DNA of 6,968 nt from Bacillaceae bacterium (GCA_030149685.1 JASLGI010000170.1:1-6968); one strand, 5' to 3'. Positions 1-6,677 are shown, counted from the first letter of the stretch. A program made the numbers and translations. The notes: generated from the sequence alone by a model not told the origin.

Positions 1-20
1 TTTTCATATGCTTTTGACAA
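1..20 (-). CDS. purM: Start of purM, phosphoribosylformylglycinamidine cyclo-ligase (AIR synthetase), cut by the window edge
   Basis: Only the first six codons and part of a seventh are present. Read on the minus strand from a TTG codon at 20-18 they give M-S-K-A-Y-E, which matches the usual PurM opening (MS.AY...). A perfect AAGGAGG lies 8 nt upstream and overlaps the purF stop codon, and purM follows purF in the Bacillus operon, so the TTG start is well supported despite the short stretch. PurM closes the imidazole ring of FGAM to AIR using ATP, the step between PurL and PurK. The call rests on start signal, position and six residues; nothing about the body of the protein can be seen. Confidence 0.75.
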
Positions 21-28
21 TGGAAAAG

Positions 29-35
29 CCTCCTT
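29..35 (-). promoter_or_regulatory. Shine-Dalgarno site of purM
   Basis: The minus strand reads AAGGAGG here, 8 nt before the TTG at position 20. The site shares bases with the TAA stop of purF (36-34), so ribosomes finishing purF release right at the purM initiation site. This spacing is what identifies TTG as the start, because no ATG or GTG lies at a suitable distance. Confidence 0.8.
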
Positions 36-1461
36 ATCGTACGATATCTTTTTCGTGTGGTAATACAGTGTCTGAATAAATGTCTGTTGGATAATCTCCG
101 TTGAAACATGCTAAACAATGACCGCAATCTTTATCCGTATCCGGACGACCGACCGCTTCAAGCATTCCTTCAATCGATAAATACGTGAGTGAATCTGCTT
201 GGATGAGTTCACGAACCTCTTCTACCGAACGGCCAGATGCGATTAGCTCGGAATCTGTACTAATATCGACTCCGTAATAACATGGATTCACAAGCGGTGG
301 TGAAGCGATCACAACGTGTACTTCTGTTGCACCTGCTTCTTTTAATAAACGAACGATGTGACGTGACGTCGTTCCACGAACAATCGAATCATCAACCATC
401 ACGACACGTTTCCCTGCAACGACGTGACGAACAGGAGATAATTTCATTTTAACTCCCTTTTCCCGAAGTGCTTGAGACGGTTGGATAAATGTTCGTCCGA
501 CGTAACGGTTTTTGATTAAACCGAGTTCGTACGGAATACCCGTCGCTTCTGAAAAACCGATCGCTGCTGAAATACTTGAATCCGGTACACCTGTGACGAC
601 ATCTGCTTCTAAATCACCGACTTCTTTCGCTAATTGAATTCCACAACGTTTACGCGCATTATGAACGTTAATGTCGTCAATGTTTGAATCCGGTCGAGAG
701 AAGTAAACGTACTCCATCGAACAAATGGCACGATCTGCTCGTTCTGCAAATCGTTCCGAGTGAAGACCATCTTTATCAACGATAATGAGTTCACCTGGTT
801 CTACCGAGCGAACATGCTCTGCGCCGATAATATCGAAAGCACATGTTTCGCTTGCTGCGACCCATGCATCCCCGATTTTCCCAAGAGATAATGGACGTAA
901 ACCATTCGGGTCTTGCGCAATCATTAATTCGTCATCTGTAATTAAAACGAAAGCGAACGCTCCTTTTAATACGCTAAGTGCTTTTTTTACACGTTCACGT
1001 TGATTTAACGCACCGCGGCTTCGTTTAATTAAGTGAGCGAGTACTTCAGTATCTGAATTTGTTTGAAAAATACTTCCTTGTTGCTCTAATGAAGTACGTA
1101 AATCACGTGCGTTCACTAGGTTACCGTTCATCCCGATCGCTAAGCTTCCTGTCGTTGAACGAAAAACGAGGGGCTGGACATTTTCAATGCCTCGCCCTTC
1201 CTCTGTCGTATAACGGTTTTGACCGATTGCTGCAAACCCTTCAAGTGTTTCTAAGTTTTGATCGTTAAATACTTCGTTTACGAGCCCTTCACCTTTTACA
1301 ACACGCAGTCCTTCTCCATCGGTCGTTACAATTCCAGCACCTTCTTGTCCTCGATGTTGCATCGCATGTAATCCGTAATAAGCGAGTTGTGCAGCTGCAT
1401 CATTGCCCCAAATTCCGAATACACCACACTCTTCTTTTAGTTCTTCGAATTCAGCAGACAT
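34..1461 (-). CDS. purF: Amidophosphoribosyltransferase (glutamine PRPP amidotransferase), with unusual glutaminase-pocket residues
   Basis: PurF makes 5-phosphoribosylamine from PRPP and glutamine, the committed step of purine synthesis, in the cytosol. The 475-residue length is as in B. subtilis. Residues 1-11 form a propeptide that is cut to expose nucleophile Cys12 (CGVFG). The N-terminal Ntn glutaminase domain runs to about 240. The phosphoribosyltransferase domain has the PRPP motif [13 protein letters not shown] at 353-365 and a GVPDSS stretch near 291. Cys247, Cys394, Cys449 and Cys452 fit the four iron-sulfur ligands of the Bacillus type. In the glutamine pocket Arg83, Asn112, Gly113 and Asp137 are kept. 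The near-invariant GHVRY.TAG, however, reads [10 protein letters not shown] (80-89), and AHNGN reads GMNGN (110-114). The ATG at 1461 overlaps the purL 3' end by 25 nt, behind an AAAGGAG site, and gives the right propeptide length. Identity is certain; normal glutaminase activity is not. Confidence 0.97.
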   Translation of the reverse strand: MSAEFEELKEECGVFGIWGNDAAAQLAYYGLHAMQHRGQEGAGIVTTDGEGLRVVKGEGLVNEVFNDQNLETLEGFAAIGQNRYTTEEGRGIENVQPLVFRSTTGSLAIGMNGNLVNARDLRTSLEQQGSIFQTNSDTEVLAHLIKRSRGALNQRERVKKALSVLKGAFAFVLITDDELMIAQDPNGLRPLSLGKIGDAWVAASETCAFDIIGAEHVRSVEPGELIIVDKDGLHSERFAERADRAICSMEYVYFSRPDSNIDDINVHNARKRCGIQLAKEVGDLEADVVTGVPDSSISAAIGFSEATGIPYELGLIKNRYVGRTFIQPSQALREKGVKMKLSPVRHVVAGKRVVMVDDSIVRGTTSRHIVRLLKEAGATEVHVVIASPPLVNPCYYGVDISTDSELIASGRSVEEVRELIQADSLTYLSIEGMLEAVGRPDTDKDCGHCLACFNGDYPTDIYSDTVLPHEKDIVR

Positions 1462-3656
1462 TCAAGTGCTCCTTTCCACGTATCTTCTAATTGTTCTTTT
1501 GACGCGTCGATCCAAACGTTTCCGTCTGTACCTTTCATCTGCACCATTGCATCTTCTGTTACTTCCCCAATGAGAGTTGCACCTGTTGCGATTTGTTCAA
1601 ACGCTTCTTGATTTTCTTTTGCGACTGTAATGACGAAACGTGATTGTGTTTCACTGAAAAGCGCAACGGTTGCATCACCTTCAAGTGTGACGTCTAACCC
1701 AAAGTTTGTGCCGAATACAGTTTTCAATAATGCGATTGAAAGTCCACCTTCTGATACGTCTGTTGCCGATTGAACGAGTCCTTTTTGAATTGCTTGAAGC
1801 ACTTGTTGCTGACGCTTTTTCTCAACTTCTAAATCAATCGTTGGTGACTGACCTGAAATATCGCCATCAAGCATCTGTTGTAATTCACTACCACCAAATT
1901 CAGCTTTCGTTTCACCAATTACGTACACGAGGTCGCCTGCACGTTTTGCCTCTTCTGTGACAACATGCTCTAATTGCTTCACGAGACCGACCATTCCAAT
2001 CGTCGGTGTCGGCTTCACTGCTTGGCCATTTACTTCGTTTGATAATGAAACGTTTCCTCCGATAACAGGTGTATCAAGTGTGCGACACGCTGCTGAAATA
2101 CCGTCTGCTGATTTTTCTAATTGCCAAAATACTTCTGGATTGTCTGGGCTACCAAAGTTTAAACAATCCGTAATCGCCAGTGGCTCTGCTCCCGAACAAA
2201 CGAGGTTACGCGCTGCTTCTGCAACAGCAATTTGTCCCCCTGTCTCTGGGTCTAAGTAAATGTAGCGTGAGTTACAGTCTGATGTCATCGCAAGTCCTTT
2301 ATTCGTACCATCGACACGAATAATTCCCGCAGATGATCCTGGTGGAATCACTGTGTTTCCTCGCGCGTGCGAGTCAAATTGACGGTATACCCATTCTTTT
2401 GAAGCAATCGTTGGACGAGCGAGCATCGCTTGAAGTGTTTCTAAATGATTGTCTACTTTTGGAACGTCAACTGTCATCTCTTGGAATTCGCGGAAATACG
2501 CTGGCTCGCTTGATGCTTTATGATAGACCGGGTTATCTTCTGCAAGTGGGTCTACTGGAAGTTCTGCAACGACTTCTCCGTGATGTACGAGACGTAACAT
2601 TTTATCATCCGTTACTTGACCGATCGCACATGCATGAATGCCGTAACGATCAAATAAGTCGATTACTTCTTGCTCATGACCTGCTTTAATGACGATCAAC
2701 ATACGTTCTTGTGATTCTGAAAGCATCATTTCATACGCCGTCATACCTTCTTCACGCTGTGGTACGAGGTTCATATTTAACTCTACTCCGAACCCTGCTT
2801 TCGCTGCCATTTCTGCAGATGCTGACGTAAGTCCTGCTGCTCCCATATCTTGAATCCCGACGAGTGAATCTAAATGTACGAGGTCGAGACATGCTTCCAT
2901 AAGCAATTTCTCTAAGTACGGGTCACCTGCTTGCATAATTGGCAGTTCTTCCTCTTCATCGACTGCTACTTCTGCTGACGACATCGTCGCTCCGTGAATG
3001 CCGTCACGCCCTGTCGGTGCTCCTGCATACATCACAGTATTTCCTACACCTGAAGCTACACCTTTTTGAATATCTTCATGATTTAATAAACCGACAGCCA
3101 TTGCGTTAACGAGTGGACGATGAGAATAACTTTGGTCGAATTTTGATTCTCCTGCAATCGTTGGGATACCGATTTTGTTACCGTAATCCGCAATACCTGC
3201 AACAGCGCCTTTGAATAAATAACGATCACGTTCATCTGTTAAATCACCGAAGCGTAATGAGTTGACGAGAGCGACTGGACGAGCTCCCATTGAGAAAACG
3301 TCTCGTAAAATTCCGCCTGCTCCTGTCGCTGCTCCGATAAATGGCTCAATCGCAGATGGTGAGTTATGTGATTCCATTTTGAAAACAACTGCTTGCTCAT
3401 CACCGATATCAACAATTCCAGCACCTTCTCCTGGACCTTGTAATACACGTTCTCCTTCTGTCGGGAAACGTTTTAAAACAGGTGTTGAGCTTTTATATGA
3501 ACAGTGTTCTGACCACATAGCAGAGAAAATACCTGTTTCCGTATAGTTCGGTAAACGTCCGATCATTTCTGTAGCAAGTTCAAACTCTTCATCTGTCATA
3601 CCCATTTGTACATACAATTTTTCATCTTTTACTTGTTGTGCTGTTGGCTCTACCAT
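1437..3656 (-). CDS. purL: Phosphoribosylformylglycinamidine synthase subunit PurL, with substituted conserved histidines
   Basis: PurL is the ATP-dependent synthetase subunit that converts FGAR and ammonia to FGAM; in Gram-positive bacteria it works with PurQ (glutaminase) and PurS. At 739 residues it has the normal short-type length, with the duplicated PurM-like fold. Visible landmarks are SEHCSY (49-54), [13 protein letters not shown] (74-86), GRDGIHGAT (216-224), [14 protein letters not shown] (267-280), LSESQERML (312-320) and GGNVSL (533-538). Several positions that are nearly invariant in the family as I know it differ. ESHNHPS is ESHNSPS, with Ser99 for His. HDVSEGG is TDVSEGG, with Thr632 for His. 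VGGEV is IAGES (167-171), and VSLYNE is VSLSNE (Ser539). The His51 and His97 positions, corresponding to H32 and H72 of the Thermotoga enzyme, are kept. The ATG directly abuts the purQ stop (TAAATG), with GGGAG 10 nt upstream. The reading frame is intact, so this is not an obvious pseudogene, but activity is in doubt. Confidence 0.96.
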   Translation of the reverse strand: MVEPTAQQVKDEKLYVQMGMTDEEFELATEMIGRLPNYTETGIFSAMWSEHCSYKSSTPVLKRFPTEGERVLQGPGEGAGIVDIGDEQAVVFKMESHNSPSAIEPFIGAATGAGGILRDVFSMGARPVALVNSLRFGDLTDERDRYLFKGAVAGIADYGNKIGIPTIAGESKFDQSYSHRPLVNAMAVGLLNHEDIQKGVASGVGNTVMYAGAPTGRDGIHGATMSSAEVAVDEEEELPIMQAGDPYLEKLLMEACLDLVHLDSLVGIQDMGAAGLTSASAEMAAKAGFGVELNMNLVPQREEGMTAYEMMLSESQERMLIVIKAGHEQEVIDLFDRYGIHACAIGQVTDDKMLRLVHHGEVVAELPVDPLAEDNPVYHKASSEPAYFREFQEMTVDVPKVDNHLETLQAMLARPTIASKEWVYRQFDSHARGNTVIPPGSSAGIIRVDGTNKGLAMTSDCNSRYIYLDPETGGQIAVAEAARNLVCSGAEPLAITDCLNFGSPDNPEVFWQLEKSADGISAACRTLDTPVIGGNVSLSNEVNGQAVKPTPTIGMVGLVKQLEHVVTEEAKRAGDLVYVIGETKAEFGGSELQQMLDGDISGQSPTIDLEVEKKRQQQVLQAIQKGLVQSATDVSEGGLSIALLKTVFGTNFGLDVTLEGDATVALFSETQSRFVITVAKENQEAFEQIATGATLIGEVTEDAMVQMKGTDGNVWIDASKEQLEDTWKGALECLLNSKN

Positions 3657-4325
3657 TTATTGTTCACTCCCATTTTTCGCGATTGATTCAAATAAACGAA
3701 CACCATCTGTTGACCCGAGCATTGTCTCTACTGCACGTTCAGCAAGTGGCATCATTCCAAACACATTACCTGCTTCATTCGTCACTGCTGCGATACTTGC
3801 TGTGCTATTCCATTCATTCGCTTCGTACGTCATGACAATTTGACCATTTGCTTCATATGTTTGAAGCGTCTTCTCATCTAACACGTACGTACCGTATTGT
3901 GTTGCGTAAGGAATAGTTAATATTTCGCCTTCCTCGTATAACGTTGTCGCCAATGTTTCATTGTTCACTACACGTACATCTGTTGTGCCTGATTGGAATT
4001 TTAATGATGGGTTCATAACAAAACCACCATCGAGTAATCCGAGTTCGACTAAAATATGAAATCCATTACCAAATCCGATGACAGGTTTTCCTGCTTTCGC
4101 AAAAGCGATAATCTCTTCAGCAATTGGTGAACTTTTTGCTAAAGCACCTGGACGTAAATAATCCCCATATGCTGCACCTGATGGAATAACGACTGCATCA
4201 TATGCATCGAGTCCTCCATCACGGTGCCAAACAATTGTTGCTTCTTCTTTTGCTACTTCACGAATCGCTCGAGCTGTTTCTTGCTCACAACCGGTTCCTG
4301 GAAATGTGATGACTGCAAATTTCAT
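3657..4325 (-). CDS. purQ: PurQ subunit of FGAM synthase, lacking the glutaminase catalytic Cys and His
   Basis: PurQ is normally the class I (triad) glutaminase that feeds ammonia to PurL. The 222-residue length, the opening MKFAVI.FPG, YGDYLR.GA (53-61), GNGF (86-89) and the ending GNVFGMMP..ERAVE (187-200) identify it and align without gaps to B. subtilis PurQ around the active site. The catalytic residues are nevertheless gone. The usual G-V-C-N-G-F-Q is G-F-G-N-G-F-H, with Gly86 (codon GGT, 4070-4068) for the nucleophilic Cys. MMPHPERAV is MMPLAERAV, with Leu194 and Ala195 for His-Pro; only Glu196 of the triad remains. PGGFSYGD is PSGAAYGD (48-55) and the PurQ-specific AHGEGN is ATQYGT (141-146). 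A GAGGAGG site 8 nt before the ATG and a 3-nt gap from purS give normal expression signals. It may be a structural partner only. Identity by position and fold is firm; loss of glutaminase activity is inference from the residues. Confidence 0.93.
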   Translation of the reverse strand: MKFAVITFPGTGCEQETARAIREVAKEEATIVWHRDGGLDAYDAVVIPSGAAYGDYLRPGALAKSSPIAEEIIAFAKAGKPVIGFGNGFHILVELGLLDGGFVMNPSLKFQSGTTDVRVVNNETLATTLYEEGEILTIPYATQYGTYVLDEKTLQTYEANGQIVMTYEANEWNSTASIAAVTNEAGNVFGMMPLAERAVETMLGSTDGVRLFESIAKNGSEQ

Positions 4326-4328
4326 CGA

Positions 4329-4571
4329 TTACGCCTCCTCGATTTCAAAACGATAATCTTCAATTACTTTGTTAATGAGTAACTCTTCGCACATCTCTGT
4401 TACTTGTGCTTCAATATCTCCTGATGCGTCAACTTCAAGTTCAATTAATTTCCCAATACGAACATCTTTCACATTGTTAAAATCCATCTCATGTAATGCT
4501 TTTTTTGCTGCTGCTCCTTGTGGGTCAACAACACTTTCTCGTAATGTTACGTATACTGTTACTTTTTTCAT
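4329..4571 (-). CDS. purS: FGAM synthase small subunit PurS
   Basis: PurS is a roughly 80-residue protein that bridges PurL and PurQ and is needed to form the FGAM synthase complex in Gram-positive bacteria and archaea. The sequence opens MKKVTVYVTLRESVVDPQG, has DVRIGKLIELEV in the middle and VIEDYRFEIEE at the end, all typical of the family; it looks ordinary throughout. An ATG two codons upstream (4577) would give 82 residues, but GAGG is only 2 nt from it and 8 nt from the ATG at 4571. B. subtilis PurS also begins M-Y-K-V-K-V-Y-V, so the inner start (80 residues) is preferred. The gene lies just after purK and 3 nt before purQ. Confidence 0.93.
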   Translation of the reverse strand: MKKVTVYVTLRESVVDPQGAAAKKALHEMDFNNVKDVRIGKLIELEVDASGDIEAQVTEMCEELLINKVIEDYRFEIEEA

Positions 4572-4579
4572 TTTCATTT

Positions 4580-4583
4580 CCTC
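4580..4583 (-). promoter_or_regulatory. Shine-Dalgarno core deciding the purS start
   Basis: GAGG on the minus strand, overlapping the TGA stop of purK (4584-4582). It is 8 nt from the ATG at 4571 but only 2 nt from the ATG at 4577, so it favours the inner start. The overlap with the stop suggests coupled translation of purK and purS. Confidence 0.6.
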
Positions 4584-5700
4584 ATTTCCAAATAGTAGTT
4601 TGATGTATTTCGTTTAATGTATCTTCAATCGAATCCGTCATAATCGTCACATGTCCCATTTTCCGATCTTCTTTCGCTTCTTCTTTACCGTATAAATGAA
4701 TCGACCAATCCGGATAGTTCGGAATCTCTTGTAATAGTGGTTTCACATGCTGACCGAGCACGTTCACCATAATGACGGGTGCCCATAACTTCGGCTCGCG
4801 CAGTGGCCAGTTACAAATTGCTCGAATATGTTGATGGAATTGCGACACGTTACATGCTTCAATTGAATAATGACCAGAGTTATGTGGACGCGGTGCTAAT
4901 TCATTGATGACAATTTCTCCATCTTCTAATACGAACATTTCTACTGCTAACGTACCGACTAGTTGTAAATGATCAGCAATTTGTTGAGCAGCACGTTTTG
5001 CTTTTTCTTCAACCGAAGTCGTCGTTCGTGCAGGTACGATCGATTCATGCAAAATATGATTAACATGAATATTTTCTGCCATCGGTAAACAAGCCGTCTC
5101 TCCATCTACATTTCGTTGAATGATAATAGATACTTCTTTTTCAAAAGGAATAAATGCTTCTGCGATACAAGCAGAATGTGTGAAAAGTTCGCGTGCACTT
5201 TCTAGTTCTTCCTTATGATCTACTTTTACTTGTCCTTTTCCGTCATAGCCTCCGAAAGCTGTTTTTACAATACAAGGAAATCCAATTTCATCGATACGAC
5301 TTTCTAATTGTTCAAATGTCTCCGCCTCTACATAAGGTGCAACGGGTGCCCCTGAAGCACGAATTTCACGTTTTTCACTCATACGATCTTGAGTGATTCG
5401 GATAAGCTCAGCTCCTTGTGGAATGTAAGCTTTTTTCATTAATTCGCGTAAACCTTCATAATCAATATTTTCAAATTCGTACGTAATGACATCACTTACA
5501 TCTGCTAAACGTTGTAATGCTTCTTCATCATTGTAAGGTGCGACAATTTGAATATCTGCAATTTGTCCACATGGTGAATCTTCTGTCGGATCGAGTACAG
5601 CGATTTTAAAACCAGCTTCTTTTGCTGCAAGACCCATCATACGTCCGAGTTGTCCTCCACCGATGATCCCAATCGTTGCTCCGGGTAAAATCTGTGTCAT
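4582..5700 (-). CDS. purK: N5-carboxyaminoimidazole ribonucleotide synthetase, ATP-grasp family
   Basis: PurK uses ATP and bicarbonate to carboxylate AIR to N5-CAIR, the substrate of the next-door PurE. The 372 residues match the family length. They show the N-terminal [12 protein letters not shown] (11-22), DSPCGQIAD (41-49) and TYEFENID (73-80). The ATP-grasp core follows, with [14 protein letters not shown] (144-157), AENIHVN (208-214) and GTLAVEMF (249-256). Near the end of the core is [13 protein letters not shown] (266-278), with the metal- and substrate-binding Glu267 and Asn274; a small C-terminal domain carries KMGH (347-350). All expected motifs are intact, in contrast to PurQ and PurL. 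The ATG overlaps the purE stop by 4 nt (ATGA). The preceding GGTGA is a weak ribosome site, so translation is probably coupled to purE. The next gene is purS, not purB as in the usual Bacillus order. Confidence 0.97.
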   Translation of the reverse strand: MTQILPGATIGIIGGGQLGRMMGLAAKEAGFKIAVLDPTEDSPCGQIADIQIVAPYNDEEALQRLADVSDVITYEFENIDYEGLRELMKKAYIPQGAELIRITQDRMSEKREIRASGAPVAPYVEAETFEQLESRIDEIGFPCIVKTAFGGYDGKGQVKVDHKEELESARELFTHSACIAEAFIPFEKEVSIIIQRNVDGETACLPMAENIHVNHILHESIVPARTTTSVEEKAKRAAQQIADHLQLVGTLAVEMFVLEDGEIVINELAPRPHNSGHYSIEACNVSQFHQHIRAICNWPLREPKLWAPVIMVNVLGQHVKPLLQEIPNYPDWSIHLYGKEEAKEDRKMGHVTIMTDSIEDTLNEIHQTTIWK

Positions 5701-6185
5701 TCGAGATCACCACTGCTTTCATACGACTGTTTCGCCATACGCTCGCGACGCAAGCGAAGACGCTCATATAACTCATCATCATGTACAGCTAATAATTCAG
5801 CAGCGAAAAGGCCTGCGTTCGTCGCTCCTGACTTACCGATAGCCATCGTGGCAACAGGTACACCACCTGGCATTTGAACAATTGACAATAATGAATCTTG
5901 TCCGCTTAATGCTCGAGATTGTACAGGAACACCGATTACTGGAACGAGCGTCTTCGATGCGACCATACCTGGTAAGTGCGCTGCTCCTCCAGCACCTGCA
6001 ATAATCACTTGTAATCCTTTTTCTTTAGCACCTTCTGCGTATTCAAACATCCAGTCAGGTGTACGGTGAGCAGAAACGACTTTTTTCTCGTATGGAATAT
6101 GCAACTCATCTAAAATATCACAAGCATGTTTCATCGTTTCCCAATCACTTGTACTTCCCATAATGACTCCGACTTTAGGTTTCAC
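5697..6185 (-). CDS. purE: N5-CAIR mutase (class I PurE)
   Basis: PurE moves the carboxyl group of N5-CAIR to give CAIR. The 162-residue protein is the stand-alone class I form that needs PurK, which is the next gene. The key motifs are complete: GSTSDWETM (10-18, phosphate and ribose binding), SAHRTPD (38-44, active-site His40), [12 protein letters not shown] (63-74), GVPVQS (85-90) and [13 protein letters not shown] (101-113). The start is GTG at 6185: a TGA lies in frame two codons upstream, and the resulting N-terminus [15 protein letters not shown] lines up with B. subtilis PurE. The site AAAAGGAG ends 10 nt before the GTG, slightly long, so initiation may be moderate. It is the first full gene of the pur transcript, about 170 nt from the predicted start of transcription. 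Confidence 0.97.
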   Translation of the reverse strand: MKPKVGVIMGSTSDWETMKHACDILDELHIPYEKKVVSAHRTPDWMFEYAEGAKEKGLQVIIAGAGGAAHLPGMVASKTLVPVIGVPVQSRALSGQDSLLSIVQMPGGVPVATMAIGKSGATNAGLFAAELLAVHDDELYERLRLRRERMAKQSYESSGDLE

Positions 6186-6231
6186 TTCTCATCTGCTCCT
6201 TTTATATTCTATAAAATAGTAGGTCGGCACG

Positions 6232-6286
6232 AAAAAACTCGAAAAGACACTTATACAATTATCACTATAAGTTTGTCCTTCGAGTT
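6232..6286 (-). terminator. Intrinsic terminator in the pur leader (possible attenuator)
   Basis: On the minus strand an outer 8-bp stem AACTCGAA / TTCGAGTT is extended by an interrupted inner stem (GGAC and ACTTATA against TATAAGT and GTCT, with small bulges) around a 10-nt loop at 6265-6256. The 3' arm runs straight into six T residues (6237-6232). On the plus strand there is no matching U-tract, so it acts on the pur transcript. It lies between the pur promoter and purE, 46 nt before the start codon, which is the layout of a transcription attenuator. What controls read-through is not evident; no competing antiterminator stem was found by eye. Confidence 0.75.
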
Positions 6287-6317
6287 ATCCTTTTGCGTTA
6301 ATCATTCGGTTCATCAT
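6285..6317 (-). CDS. Possible 10-codon leader peptide in the pur leader
   Basis: An ATG at 6317 opens the reading frame M-M-N-R-M-I-N-A-K-G followed by TAA at 6287-6285. AAAGGAAGG lies upstream at 6338-6330, ending 12 nt before the ATG, which is longer than ideal. The stop codon falls on the first bases of the attenuator stem, so a ribosome paused there would cover its 5' arm. Three of ten codons are Met and two Asn. Short ORFs occur by chance and there is no comparative support, so this is a suggestion only. Confidence 0.2.
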   Translation of the reverse strand: MMNRMINAKG

Positions 6318-6328
6318 TTTATCAACGC
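6295..6328 (-). other. Small hairpin in the pur leader upstream of the attenuator
   Basis: GCGTTGAT and ATTAACGC can form an 8-bp stem with one G-U pair around an 18-nt loop that contains both start ATGs of the possible leader peptide. No T-run follows, so it is not a terminator. It could mask initiation of the short ORF or be part of an unidentified sensing structure. The signatures of the guanine/adenine aptamer and of the ykkC/PRPP class were not seen in or around it. Confidence 0.35.
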
Positions 6329-6360
6329 GCCTTCCTTTGTATTTTCTCTTTGATACTCAT

Positions 6361-6389
6361 ATTTTAACAAGTCATATTCTATTCGTCAA
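6361..6389 (-). promoter_or_regulatory. Sigma-A promoter of the pur operon
   Basis: The minus strand has TTGACG (6389-6384), a 17-nt spacer, then TAAAAT (6366-6361), preceded by TG at the extended -10 position (TGTTAAAAT). This is close to consensus. Transcription should start near 6354, giving a leader of about 170 nt before purE. The PurBox pair ends only a few bases upstream of the -35, so PurR bound there would overlap the RNA polymerase site, as in the B. subtilis pur operon. Confidence 0.88.
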
Positions 6390-6391
6390 CG

Positions 6392-6439
6392 AAAAAACCG
6401 AACATTATTTAAGTATCACTTAAATAATGTTCGGTTTTT
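6392..6439 (-). terminator. Intrinsic terminator of the NETI gene, sharing its DNA with the PurR operator
   Basis: A perfect 22-bp inverted repeat (6393-6414 with 6418-6439) has a 3-nt loop and is followed on the minus strand by a run of six T residues, of which five pair in the stem. It begins 7 nt after the TAG of the NETI gene and ends just before the -35 of the pur promoter. It would stop transcripts from the NETI gene, and from any rRNA read-through, before purE. The same arms are the PurBoxes. On the plus strand it also ends in five T residues, but no plus-strand gene needs it. Confidence 0.8.
6393..6439. promoter_or_regulatory. Pair of inverted PurBoxes (PurR operator) for the pur operon
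   Basis: Two inverted copies of AAAACCGAACATTA lie at 6394-6407 and, reversed, at 6425-6438, separated by 17 bp. Both match the Bacillus PurBox consensus AWWWCCGAACWWT, and 16-17 bp is the spacing known for two-box PurR operators. The pair sits just upstream of the -35 of the purE promoter. PurR represses pur genes and is released by PRPP, so the operon should respond to PRPP and purine supply. The purR gene itself is not in the window. The 17-bp centre is also self-complementary apart from three bases, which is not required for PurR binding. Confidence 0.9.
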
Positions 6440-6446
6440 GTCCAAA

Positions 6447-6641
6447 CTATTGTAGTTTCCCTTGAAAACGAATATGTTGATGAGCATAAACAACTTCTCC
6501 GTCTTCATTCTCTTGAAAAACAGGCTCTTCTAAACGACGAATAGGGCTGTACCCTTCTTCACGCATACGCGCTAAGCAATCAGCAATCGTCTCGTCTTCT
6601 TCTACAGTGAACCAACGTTTATTCGGTTGTTTTTTGGACAT
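6447..6641 (-). CDS. yebG: NETI motif-containing small protein (YebG-like)
   Basis: A 64-residue, charged, soluble protein without signal peptide or membrane segment. It contains FTVEEDETIADCLARM (11-26), which carries the conserved block behind the family name NETI (here D-E-T-I), then EEGYSPIRRLEEPVF and a C-terminal region typical of this Bacillota family. Function is unknown. In B. subtilis a homologue (yebG, as I recall) also lies directly upstream of purE, so the neighbourhood is conserved. An ATG six codons further up (6659) is rejected because the strong AAAAGGAGG (6656-6648) lies inside that extension; the ATG at 6641 is 6 nt from it and gives the expected N-terminus MSKKQPNKRW. The gene has its own promoter and terminator and is probably not part of the pur transcript. 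Confidence 0.85.
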   Translation of the reverse strand: MSKKQPNKRWFTVEEDETIADCLARMREEGYSPIRRLEEPVFQENEDGEVVYAHQHIRFQGKLQ

Positions 6642-6647
6642 AAGTAT

Positions 6648-6656
6648 CCTCCTTTT
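6648..6656 (-). promoter_or_regulatory. Shine-Dalgarno site deciding the NETI gene start
   Basis: AAAAGGAGG on the minus strand, 6 nt upstream of the ATG at 6641. It falls downstream of the other in-frame ATG (6659), which therefore cannot use it. Confidence 0.85.
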
Positions 6657-6677
6657 CATTTAAACTTTCGCTTTTTT

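Noticed and set aside
785..3835. Plus-strand open frames of 65-118 codons opposite purF, purL and purQ
   Set aside because: They lie antisense to strongly supported genes, resemble no family I know and are explained as shadows of the minus-strand coding frames.
3657..4325. PurQ as a frameshifted pseudogene
   Set aside because: The frame is open over the normal length, start and ribosome site are good, and conserved residues on both sides of each altered motif stay in register.
4572..4577. Upstream ATG of purS
   Set aside because: Only 2 nt from the GAGG site and two residues longer than the usual PurS start.
6186..6354. Guanine/adenine, PRPP or ppGpp riboswitch in the pur leader
   Set aside because: Expected because of B. 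subtilis, but none of the conserved loop or junction sequences could be found on reading the leader.
6393..6439. Inverted repeat as the end of an insertion sequence or a CRISPR repeat
   Set aside because: There is a single copy, and it matches the PurBox consensus and terminator layout at a gene boundary; no transposase or second copy is present.
6642..6659. Six-codon N-terminal extension of the NETI protein from the ATG at 6659
   Set aside because: The strong AAAAGGAGG lies inside the extension and is correctly placed only for the ATG at 6641.
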